Origin: Candidatus Heimdallarchaeota archaeon
Lineage (GTDB): Archaea > Asgardarchaeota > Heimdallarchaeia > Heimdallarchaeales > Kariarchaeaceae
Direction: 5' to 3'
Length of the DNA: 11,010 bases
Assembly: GCA_029882335.1 (NCBI GenBank)
Contig: JAOUKW010000110.1
Coordinates: forward strand, 1 to 11,010
Shown here: piece after piece, positions 1-6,808 of the stretch
Position numbering within the stretch: position 1 is the first letter of the stretch
Layout of the letters: every line of letters begins with the position of its first letter
The notes under the pieces: model-generated
What the model saw: the letters and a program-made list of their open reading frames with translations, nothing else
The model's database searches: none
What the model was told of the DNA's origin: nothing
Translations under genes and position numbers: made by a program

Positions 1-351
1 ATCACAATTTATTGCCAAAGTTCTAGCTGATATAAAATCTGACTTTCTAACAACTATTTCTGTTGGGTCTGATAATAATAAATCTTTGTGACCAAAACCA
101 GTTCCTCGATGTATTGTAAACCCATCATCTATTTGAAAAAATAACTTCTTCCCCGATTTTATTGCCTGTATCAACCATGGTGGTAGCTCATTTAAACTAG
201 CAGTACTATCTACTCCGATAATACAATCACCTCTTTTTGAAACAGACTTTTCTTTTGTAATCTCCCAAGTTGATTTATGTGTAGCCTGAATGTTTGGATG
301 GCCTTTTGCTTTGATTATAAAGTTACCAGGATTGTTGTCTTTCAATTTCAC
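1..351 (-). CDS. DUF371 family protein, partial (3' end outside window)
   Basis: This reading frame is open for 117 codons from a GTG at 351 to the window edge, so the last part of the protein is missing. The translation matches the archaeal DUF371 family by its recurring blocks: KGHPNIQATHKSTWEITKE (about residues 16-34), RGDCIIGV (40-47) and DPTEIVVRKSDFISART (95-111). Family members are about 140 residues, so roughly 20-30 residues lie outside. The biochemical role of DUF371 is unknown to me, and there is no signal peptide or membrane segment, so it is probably cytosolic. The start is uncertain: GTG at 351, an in-frame ATG at 381 and a TTG at 345 are all possible. The homology begins around residue 11 from the GTG, so the short forms suffice. 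It overlaps the preceding small membrane gene by 29 bases (59 if ATG 381), implying co-transcription and translational coupling. Confidence 0.85.
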   Translation of the reverse strand, partial: MKLKDNNPGNFIIKAKGHPNIQATHKSTWEITKEKSVSKRGDCIIGVDSTASLNELPPWLIQAIKSGKKLFFQIDDGFTIHRGTGFGHKDLLLSDPTEIVVRKSDFISARTLAINCD

Positions 352-550
352 GCATCCTTTGTTTAAAATTTTTAATAGCATTGTGAATACTAAATTTCAA
401 TATAATGTAAAAACCAATAAAAATACCAATTATTATCCACATATCACCAGTAATTTTCTTAAAATCTATAATTAAGTAAATCCCTAGCATTATAAATGCG
501 ATAATTTGAAAAATATTATACCTTATTGAAACTTCTGTTGATTCAGACAC
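323..550 (-). CDS. Small two-helix membrane protein, unknown function
   Basis: This 75-residue protein starts at a GTG only 3 bases after the TAA of the Bax inhibitor-1 family gene, and its 3' end overlaps the DUF371 gene. That packing is the main argument that it is real. It has two predicted transmembrane helices, about residues 12-29 and 37-54, joined by a short loop (KKITGDM), and then a charged C-terminal tail of about 20 residues (55-75) likely to be amphipathic. A short hydrophilic N-terminus precedes the first helix. No cleavable signal or known motif is recognised. It could be a small partner of the seven-helix protein encoded just upstream, but this rests only on gene order. No Shine-Dalgarno motif is seen before the GTG, so translation probably depends on ribosomes finishing the upstream gene. 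Confidence 0.7.
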   Translation of the reverse strand: MSESTEVSIRYNIFQIIAFIMLGIYLIIDFKKITGDMWIIIGIFIGFYIILKFSIHNAIKNFKQRMREIERQQSW

Positions 551-553
551 AAT

Positions 554-1234
554 TTATCTACGGTTCCCAGCGATCATAAATAAAATTCTCATGATGTATT
601 TGAAAACAATAAGGATATCCCAGTATATGTCCCATGCAATTCTTGCTGGAGAGGTAAAATGACCATTCATCAATCTACCAAAATCATAGTAAATATACAG
701 AGAAAATAAAAATGCAGCAAATAAACTGAAAATTAATTCAAAAAATCCACCTGATATAAAGAAAGAAAAAATGATTAAGATGATAAAGACTATACTTAAT
801 GGTCGGAGGTACGACATCATTCCACGAGTATCTGGTCTTTCAGTTACAATTTTATTGTACATATAATAAACTATCAATGCTGTAACTCCAAAAGCAGTAG
901 TGATTATTTCTAATGCATTACTGAATACTACAATATACATATAAAATGTTAAACCCATTAATACTGCATACGAGGGCACAAATATATTATATAATGTACT
1001 TATTGTTGATTCTTTTCTTGCAAACCAATATCCAATAACAGAGATAATCATACCGATAATTGCTAAAATGAACAATAATACTACAATTGCAACTTCACCA
1101 GACAACGCGAGAAATGTAATTCCTCCCGATATCAAGGCTGTCAGAATTAAGCTGTTCAATATCTTACTCAATACCATTTCCTTTTCGATTTCCGTCGGAT
1201 ATCGAGGTTGTGGTTTATAATCATAGTTATACAT
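554..1234 (-). CDS. Bax inhibitor-1/YccA (TMBIM) family membrane protein
   Basis: This 226-residue protein has seven hydrophobic helices (about 24-44, 46-69, 83-104, 107-127, 144-160, 162-183 and 200-221), the topology and length of the Bax inhibitor-1 family. The C-terminal half is most telling: AFGVTALIVYY, then IYYDFGRLMNG (181-191), then AWDIYWDILIVFKYIMRIL (200-218), which parallels the family pattern of YDT, then LDxxNLFLxLLRI. Asp184 and Asp206 align by eye with the aspartate pair that gates the bacterial homologue YetJ, a pH-sensitive calcium leak channel. A role in calcium or ion leak and membrane stress is therefore inferred from the family. The ATG at 1234 has no Shine-Dalgarno motif but has a TATA box centred 26 bases upstream, so its mRNA is probably leaderless. 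It heads a three-gene unit with the small membrane protein and DUF371 gene. Confidence 0.8.
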   Translation of the reverse strand: MYNYDYKPQPRYPTEIEKEMVLSKILNSLILTALISGGITFLALSGEVAIVVLLFILAIIGMIISVIGYWFARKESTISTLYNIFVPSYAVLMGLTFYMYIVVFSNALEIITTAFGVTALIVYYMYNKIVTERPDTRGMMSYLRPLSIVFIILIIFSFFISGGFFELIFSLFAAFLFSLYIYYDFGRLMNGHFTSPARIAWDIYWDILIVFKYIMRILFMIAGNRR

Positions 1235-1255
1235 AGATTTATAGTCGTGAATACT

Positions 1256-1265
1256 AATTTAAATA
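1256..1265 (-). promoter_or_regulatory. TATA box of the Bax inhibitor-1 family gene
   Basis: The minus strand reads TATTTAAATT here, centred about 26 bases before the ATG at 1234. That is the usual distance from an archaeal TATA box to the transcription start, so the mRNA should begin at or next to the start codon. The same TATTTAAAT core occurs before the ABC permease gene at 6774. A second A/T element (GTATATAC) lies about 12 bases further upstream and is a weaker alternative. Confidence 0.55.
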
Positions 1266-1352
1266 TCTAGTATATACTTATTAGTAACTAGTAATTTCTA
1301 AAAACTTTTTTGGCATTCTTAATTTAGTAGTCTATTATTTGGACATATTGTC

Positions 1353-1362
1353 AATAAAAATA
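1353..1362 (-). terminator. Candidate T-rich terminator after the giant regulator gene
   Basis: About 16 bases after the TAA of the 860-residue gene the minus strand contains a run of T within ATATTTTTATTG, with no stem-loop. Archaeal RNA polymerase commonly terminates at such T-rich tracts. A second T run on the same strand lies at about 1301-1305. This is sequence resemblance only. Confidence 0.3.
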
Positions 1363-1375
1363 TTATCACAAATTA

Positions 1376-3958
1376 TTATTTGGCAATCTGTTTTGATTTA
1401 CCTCTTGAATAGTCTGCAATAACTATATTACCAAGTATTTTAACAAAATATTCACTAAAACTTGTTATTGCAACATATTCTCCACTATCTGAGACAGTAC
1501 CAAGAATTATTTCTTCTGCATCTCTTTCACACCCAACGAAATCAGGTAAGGTACCACCCATAGATTTCTGGATCGATCGCAGCTGTAGATTCGCAGATGC
1601 TCCATGCATGAGCTCTATCCAATCTTTATCCTTAATTTCATCCATGTAGCTAATTATTGTAACCTGCACTCGAGATGATAGAGAAAGGATTTTCTCTGTA
1701 TCTATCAATCCAATTTCTGGTACTAGTAAGGTCACCTTACTTTTTACTCGGCTAATGAGGTCGGTGATCTGATTTAAAACTGCATTTTTACCCATTAATG
1801 ATGCTGTTCTAATACTTGCGGTTTGGGTTTCCTCTTGAATTTTAAATAAGTTATCAAGTGTATTAGATAAATTTTTAGTTTTTTCTACTACAGGTTCTGT
1901 TGACTGATTAAATTTAGTATTGTATTTTGTAAATGCACCTGAAGTAGTTTCAATGAATAATTGATTATTATCACTGCTTTTTGATTTCACCTCATCTATA
2001 GCACCAGTTGCTACTGATTTGATTTCAGATAGTTTTTGCATATTGGTTGAAGAAATATTTTCAAGCAATGAGTTTGATTCATCTTTCAGAGTTGAGGTTA
2101 GTTCATTCAATTGTTTTTGTACTTCATCAAATCCATTAGATAATATCGAATTTAATTCATTTTGCAGTTCTTCTGAACTTCTTTTTAATCCCTCAAATGT
2201 ACCGACTGTACTAGTATGTTGTTGATTTACTAATTCCAAGTATTTTCCATGCATCTCACCCAATGCATTATCCAAATTCATATTTAATTTCTCATGTAAT
2301 TGATTCAAAGCATTTTTCGTTGATGACACTCTTTGTTCTAAGGTTTGATTCAACTGATTATGTAGGCCAAGGTATGATTCTTTTAAATTATTCTCTATTT
2401 GTTGGTTATAAACCTTTAATTGCTCAACTTCAGAGGATATAATTCCTTTAATATTCGATAAAACAACTTCTAATCCTTCTCTAAACGAAATATTTTGTGT
2501 TTGCTCAAATTCACTTATTGAATTTACGGTGTTATTGATATGGGAATCTAAAGTCGCAGATAGGCTCTCTAAGACATGAATCACACCTTCTATCTCAGCA
2601 TTATTCGATAAACTATTGGATATTTTATCCAATGTCTCATTTACCAATGTGACACTATTTGATTGTTGTTCTGTAAAATTGCCTTTCATCTCAGTGGTTG
2701 TACTCGATATTTTTCCTTTTATATCATTAATTCTTTGTTCTTGACCTTGAAGTAAATTTTGTTTACTTGTAGCTAGTCGATTATTAAATTCACCTGAAAA
2801 TTGAGCTAATTGGTTTGAAATTAATTGCTGTAATTTCTTTACTTCCTCATCAATGATTGATTGCATTTGATCATTGAATGAACCAACACCTGTGTCTAAT
2901 GCTGAGGTAGTATTAATTGCTAACTGATCCATTGATTCCCCTAGTTGTTCAGTGACTGTTGTAAAATTGGTCAGACTTTCTTCTAGTTGATTATTCACTT
3001 GGTCTTTAAGAGTGACGACTGATGTAATTGATGTATTGACTTTTTCTATGGTTGAGTTTTTTACCTCACCTACTTGAGATTTTAAATTATCCAATGTTTC
3101 TTTCGTAGTTGTTTGATATGAAACAACTTGCTTTTGATATGTGTCTACATCTGATTGTAACTGGGTTATTTTTTCACTAAATCCACCTTCAACCTTTGTT
3201 GCACCAGTATTCAAATAATTTTTAGCTTCTTCAAATGAGGTGTTTACTTGATCTTTATATCCCATCAAGGAACCTGTAATATCCGTATGTAATGAATCTA
3301 CATCATTAAGATCTAACTCAGGTAGATTGCTTTTAGCAGTATTTTTTATACTATCTTGATCCTCCTTGATTTTCTGAGTATTGTTTTCTATTGATTGCAA
3401 TCTGGTTTCAAGATCTGTTTTATTTTTTGTTACTTTTTCTGTGAGGGAAGTATTTAATTGAGACTTTGTATCATTTAGTAAATTATCTTTTTCAGTATTT
3501 TTACTATTGATATCAACCGATAATTTTTCAATTGTTGAAGTAATTTTCCCAGTCAATTCATCTTGGTGCTTTTGCATTTCACCTTCTAATTTCACGGTTT
3601 CCTCGGTTAACTGAGATTTTATCCCATCTGTAGTTTGATCTAATTTTGATTTTAACTCCGATATTGTAGACGTAGTTTCATCTTGTAATTGTGAGCTGAG
3701 GGAATTAACTTCCTCGATGGAATTATTTAATTCCTTTGTTAAAGATCCCAAAGGAAGTAAACACGCATACCGATTATCAATTCCAGGAACCTTTCTAATC
3801 AATTTCTTGGAGATCATCGATTCTAATGTTGTTTCCAATGTATCATATTCTAATCCTGTTTGATCTTCTAATTCTCCTTTTGAAAGTTGTCCACTAACTA
3901 GAAGGATGTTATACAGTTTTTGTTCTTTTGAATCCAACCCTAATATGTCTAAACTCAT
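1376..3958 (-). CDS. Giant TrmB-like winged-helix protein with about 640-residue coiled coil
   Basis: This 860-residue protein has three parts. Residues 1-70 resemble the TrmB-type winged helix of archaeal regulators: LGLDSKEQKLYNILL, a helix-turn-helix around LSKGELEDQTGLEYDTLETTLESM, and a basic wing-like stretch (KKLIRKVPGIDNRYACLLP). Residues 75-712 are a continuous Ser/Thr/Asn/Gln-rich helical region with heptad-like spacing of Leu, Ile and Val, almost certainly a very long coiled coil that would extend some 90 nm if unbroken. Residues 713-860 form a compact alpha/beta domain (ITDLISRVKSKVTLLVPEIG, VQVTIISYMDEIKDKDWIEL, EEIILGTVSDSGEYVAITS), similar to the PLD-like sensory domain at the C-terminus of TrmB-like proteins, but without an HKD catalytic motif. 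There is no membrane segment. DNA binding is inferred from the N-terminus, and the ligand and target genes are unknown. Ordinary TrmB proteins are about 250-350 residues. Confidence 0.75.
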   Translation of the reverse strand: MSLDILGLDSKEQKLYNILLVSGQLSKGELEDQTGLEYDTLETTLESMISKKLIRKVPGIDNRYACLLPLGSLTKELNNSIEEVNSLSSQLQDETTSTISELKSKLDQTTDGIKSQLTEETVKLEGEMQKHQDELTGKITSTIEKLSVDINSKNTEKDNLLNDTKSQLNTSLTEKVTKNKTDLETRLQSIENNTQKIKEDQDSIKNTAKSNLPELDLNDVDSLHTDITGSLMGYKDQVNTSFEEAKNYLNTGATKVEGGFSEKITQLQSDVDTYQKQVVSYQTTTKETLDNLKSQVGEVKNSTIEKVNTSITSVVTLKDQVNNQLEESLTNFTTVTEQLGESMDQLAINTTSALDTGVGSFNDQMQSIIDEEVKKLQQLISNQLAQFSGEFNNRLATSKQNLLQGQEQRINDIKGKISSTTTEMKGNFTEQQSNSVTLVNETLDKISNSLSNNAEIEGVIHVLESLSATLDSHINNTVNSISEFEQTQNISFREGLEVVLSNIKGIISSEVEQLKVYNQQIENNLKESYLGLHNQLNQTLEQRVSSTKNALNQLHEKLNMNLDNALGEMHGKYLELVNQQHTSTVGTFEGLKRSSEELQNELNSILSNGFDEVQKQLNELTSTLKDESNSLLENISSTNMQKLSEIKSVATGAIDEVKSKSSDNNQLFIETTSGAFTKYNTKFNQSTEPVVEKTKNLSNTLDNLFKIQEETQTASIRTASLMGKNAVLNQITDLISRVKSKVTLLVPEIGLIDTEKILSLSSRVQVTIISYMDEIKDKDWIELMHGASANLQLRSIQKSMGGTLPDFVGCERDAEEIILGTVSDSGEYVAITSFSEYFVKILGNIVIADYSRGKSKQIAK

Positions 3959-4035
3959 TTCTAATTATATTATGTATTCCTAGTTTTTGTAGTTTTAGCA
4001 ATTGATTGAATAATAATGAATAAACTAGATGTTTG

Positions 4036-4045
4036 TTTATATAAA
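4036..4045. promoter_or_regulatory. Symmetrical TATA element between divergent genes
   Basis: The perfect palindrome TTTATATAAA matches the archaeal TATA consensus on both strands. Read on the minus strand it would start transcription near 4015 and give the giant regulator gene a leader of about 57 bases. No better TATA box is seen at the leaderless distance from its ATG at 3958. Read on the plus strand it would give a leader of about 69 bases for the transglutaminase-like gene, which also has a closer candidate. Confidence 0.4.
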
Positions 4046-4102
4046 TTTACAATTAATAATATAAATTATAAGCTCTTGAACTTCTTCGTTATCTTACATC
4101 CC

Positions 4103-4116
4103 AATATTTTTATTTC
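4103..4116 (+). promoter_or_regulatory. TATA-like box of the transglutaminase-like gene
   Basis: The A/T block AATATTTTTATTTC is centred about 27 bases before the ATG at 4136, the position expected for a leaderless archaeal transcript. It lies inside the 5' extension of the longer open frame that begins at 4016, which argues that the extension is not translated. Confidence 0.4.
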
Positions 4117-4135
4117 ACTCTGTAAATTGAATTTT

Positions 4136-4777
4136 ATGGAGGAGTATCTTAGAGAAACATGGTTTTTTGATTATAATCAACCAGAGATACAAGAAATATT
4201 AAACCGCTTAAATCTGAAAAATCTAGATACTATTGAAAAATTACGATCAATATTCTATTTTGTACGAGATCAATTTAATTATTCAGTAAAAAATTTATCC
4301 TTTGAAAAAGATGTATTTAAAGCCAGTAATACCGTTTTAAAAAAAGATTCATTTTGCATACCAAAAGCAATACTATTAGCCACAATGGCAAGGGCAATAG
4401 GAGTACCTAGTCGAATTCATCTAGTTGATTTTATTAATCATAGATTATCTGACAAACTTGCAGAACTATGGGGTACCCGTGTTATGGCTTCGCATAGTTA
4501 CGCAGAACTATATATTAATGGGAAATGGGTGAAATCTACCCCTGCATTAGATTTGACAACTTGTAAGAATCATGGTTTTATACCCGTTGAATTTCATCCA
4601 TCCGATGATGGTTTATTAAGTTCTGTAGATGTAAATGACAATCCACATGCAGAATATGTAAAAGATCATGGCGTATATGACGATGTTCCGTATGAATTGA
4701 TACTTAAAATCATTCACAGTACATATGGGCATTTGGTTAGTAAGTTAAGTTTCGAAGCAGATATTCCTACATTTTAA
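4136..4777 (+). CDS. Transglutaminase-like superfamily protein, cytosolic
   Basis: The protein (213 residues from the chosen ATG) shows the catalytic core of the transglutaminase/cysteine protease-like superfamily. Cys74 sits in DSFCIPKAILLATMARAIGV (71-90), where the family has a Cys at the start of a helix followed by LLRALGIPAR. His120 is in ASHSYAELYINGKWV, and Asp139 is in STPALD. These form the Cys-His-Asp triad in the usual order and spacing. Substrate is unknown: such proteins may be peptidases, amidases or cross-linking enzymes. No signal peptide or membrane helix is seen, so it should act in the cytosol. The frame is open upstream to an ATG at 4016, but those 40 residues are Asn/Ile/Phe-rich, lack family similarity and contain the promoter-like box, so I place the start at 4136. 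It ends 2 bases from the stop of the convergent peptidase gene. Confidence 0.8.
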   Translation: MEEYLRETWFFDYNQPEIQEILNRLNLKNLDTIEKLRSIFYFVRDQFNYSVKNLSFEKDVFKASNTVLKKDSFCIPKAILLATMARAIGVPSRIHLVDFINHRLSDKLAELWGTRVMASHSYAELYINGKWVKSTPALDLTTCKNHGFIPVEFHPSDDGLLSSVDVNDNPHAEYVKDHGVYDDVPYELILKIIHSTYGHLVSKLSFEADIPTF

Positions 4778-4799
4778 TTTTATATTTTCTTTATTTTCA
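4778..4799 (+). terminator. T-rich terminator of the transglutaminase-like gene
   Basis: Directly after the TAA the plus strand has several T runs (TTTTATATTTTC, then TTTATTTTC). This kind of T-rich tract ends archaeal transcripts. It lies within the last codons of the convergent peptidase gene, where the other strand encodes the Lys/Ile-rich tail KIKKI, so one stretch serves both purposes. Confidence 0.45.
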
Positions 4800-6627
4800 A
4801 ACCGAAATAAATTACAACAGGAATTAACCAAAGAATTGGACTAAGATTTATAAAATTCTCATTTGGTGTAATTGGTAATGTATCTAGGGGGATATAATCA
4901 ACATCCAAATTGAGTAATTGTATTAATAAGGAGTTAACTAATTGATATCCTGCAATAAAGTCTTTTCTTCCATGTAGTTCATGCATTTCATCAATATAAT
5001 CAGTAATATTACTAAATAACAGATGATTGGAATCTATTTGTTGATTTCTTAGTTGGTATTCACTTATCAAATCCTTTGTTTTTTGATCCATCGCAGTTCT
5101 CCAAAAATTTAGTGAGATTAATTTGGTAAAATTAGATGTTCCAGGATAATAACCCATAACATCAGCAATGAAATCAGAAATAAATCGATCCGAAAAGGTG
5201 TGTGGTAAACCTACTGAATGACCAATTTCATGAACAAACACTTTACTCAAACCTGATTTACGTTCCTCTCTTCCTGGCATAAAAGCTCTATCTAATTCAT
5301 AAAGTATAGTAATTACACCATCACTACCTAGACCTGTATACAATCCTCCAGTCCATGGAATTTCATATTGATTTCCAACATAACTAGCATTATCCAGTAA
5401 AAATATAAGCCCTCTTATGTTAGTATCTGCATTTTGATTTCCAAAATATCTTTGATTTAATTCAGTATTAACAAATATCTTTTCAAATATATCTGTACCG
5501 CTATAATATTTATATCCTTCAAATGGTGATTCCTCATTTTGAACTTGTGTGTAATTTACCTCATTGTCGTCTAAGAATGATTTAATAAAGTCATCATCCC
5601 TAATCGAAACATATGAAATATTGGTATTTACATTTTGTGAATTTAGGATATATCCAATTTCATCATTTACAAATTCTTGGTTTGTTATCCATTGAATTTT
5701 TTCTAATGGCTCCTCCTGAGAATCATAGACAACAGTGATTTGAGTATCTACAGAGGAACTAAGCTTTACATCATGAAATGCATTTAGTCCATAAATATGT
5801 CCTATCCAATCATATAACCATACACTGAGTGTGGTCGTAGTAATTTCTCTTTTTTCCTCTATAGTTTTATCATGAATCAGTTCTCTAAGTGTATTATAAT
5901 ATGAATCATGAACTTCTGTATCTTCATTCCATATCGCTCTCCATTGTAGATACCATTGATGGGCGGTGGGATCTAGAAAACTAATATCAGTGGTACTTGA
6001 ATATGCAGGATAAGGAAACTTCACATTTAAATTAAGTGGATCATCCCATTCCAATCTCCAATTAATTCTAGATTTACCTGAATCAGGATCAACTTCTGTT
6101 ACGTTAAACCAATGTTTAGAATTACCAAAATCTAACCTTGAAAGATTGAAAATATAAATATGATATAAATTACTGTCTGCTAAGGTTGTTGTCGGTTTAT
6201 TTTGTGATAAAAATTCCTCAATATTTGAGGCATTGATGGCTGTACCATTAATTTGCTTGAATATACTTTTTCTTTTGAAATCTTGTTTTTGTTCTTCAAG
6301 AGCTGTGATATTCAATTGAGTTGTCCAATCTGTTTGTAATTGCGAGTCTATATAATCATTAACTAATGTAGTATAGCTTTCATTTGCAAAATTTATATCC
6401 ACTGAAAAGTTGTATGGGACTTGATAGCTATTCTTAAAAGACGAATTAGGTCCAAAGTAATTTCTTAGAAATTGTAAATCCACAAGAGATTCATCATAAT
6501 TGATTAGTGTAACTGCTATGTTATAATCATACTCAATAGATAAAGTACTTGGAATATGATCCCCAAGCAGAAGAGATGAGTTGAATAATATGCTTGATCC
6601 AATTAATAATAAGAATACATATTTCAC
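4780..6627 (-). CDS. Secreted membrane-anchored metzincin-type zinc metallopeptidase
   Basis: The 615-residue protein contains HEIGHSVGLPH (466-476), the HExxHxxGxxH zinc-binding motif of metzincins, with His466, His470 and His476 as ligands and Glu467 as general base. Met491 in ADVMGYYPG is the probable Met-turn. An N-terminal hydrophobic stretch (4-21) after Lys2 looks like a signal peptide, and a C-terminal helix (about 596-609) ending in KIKKI looks like a membrane anchor, so the peptidase domain should face outside. At least 14 N-X-S/T sequons follow the signal, consistent with an N-glycosylated archaeal surface protein. The roughly 440 residues before the catalytic motif have no family I recognise. 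Start is GTG at 6627, directly giving the signal peptide. It is divergent from the FtsX-type ABC operon. The exact peptidase family and its substrate cannot be told. Confidence 0.8.
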   Translation of the reverse strand: MKYVFLLLIGSSILFNSSLLLGDHIPSTLSIEYDYNIAVTLINYDESLVDLQFLRNYFGPNSSFKNSYQVPYNFSVDINFANESYTTLVNDYIDSQLQTDWTTQLNITALEEQKQDFKRKSIFKQINGTAINASNIEEFLSQNKPTTTLADSNLYHIYIFNLSRLDFGNSKHWFNVTEVDPDSGKSRINWRLEWDDPLNLNVKFPYPAYSSTTDISFLDPTAHQWYLQWRAIWNEDTEVHDSYYNTLRELIHDKTIEEKREITTTTLSVWLYDWIGHIYGLNAFHDVKLSSSVDTQITVVYDSQEEPLEKIQWITNQEFVNDEIGYILNSQNVNTNISYVSIRDDDFIKSFLDDNEVNYTQVQNEESPFEGYKYYSGTDIFEKIFVNTELNQRYFGNQNADTNIRGLIFLLDNASYVGNQYEIPWTGGLYTGLGSDGVITILYELDRAFMPGREERKSGLSKVFVHEIGHSVGLPHTFSDRFISDFIADVMGYYPGTSNFTKLISLNFWRTAMDQKTKDLISEYQLRNQQIDSNHLLFSNITDYIDEMHELHGRKDFIAGYQLVNSLLIQLLNLDVDYIPLDTLPITPNENFINLSPILWLIPVVIYFGLKIKKI

Positions 6628-6773
6628 AATCCAATCTTTCTAATATTTATGAAAAAGTTATCTAATATGACCGATTCATTTTTAATAATTCATAATTAAT
6701 ATTTGAAAAGTTCTTAAAATATAATATAATTAATAATTTTATTTATGGTTTTCTCTCTTTGAATGATTGCGAT

Positions 6774-6783
6774 TATTTAAATA
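6774..6783 (+). promoter_or_regulatory. TATA box of the ABC permease-ATPase operon
   Basis: TATTTAAATA, a perfect palindrome, is centred about 30 bases before the ATG at 6809. A purine-containing GCGA just upstream could be the TFB recognition element. Transcription would start within a few bases of the start codon. No equally clear box is seen for the divergent peptidase gene in the 181-base gap (6628-6808), which is otherwise plain A/T-rich sequence. Confidence 0.55.
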
Positions 6784-6808
6784 CTTGATTTTTTGAGTCA
6801 ATTCATAG

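Noticed and set aside
290..475. Plus-strand 61-codon open frame
   Set aside because: It lies antisense to the DUF371 and 75-residue genes and shows no recognisable protein features.
2019..2225. Plus-strand 68-codon open frame rich in Ser, Phe and Cys
   Set aside because: It is the mirror of the coiled-coil coding sequence; its composition follows from the opposite strand.
1376..3958. Coiled-coil gene as a chemoreceptor (MCP) or a tandem-repeat protein
   Set aside because: There is no membrane segment and no recognisable conserved MCP hairpin motif, and I saw no exact repeats; the end domains fit a TrmB-like protein better.
4016..4135. Upstream extension of the transglutaminase-like frame to an ATG at 4016
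   Set aside because: The 40 extra residues have A/T-driven composition and no family similarity, and a TATA-like box sits at the right distance from the internal ATG at 4136.
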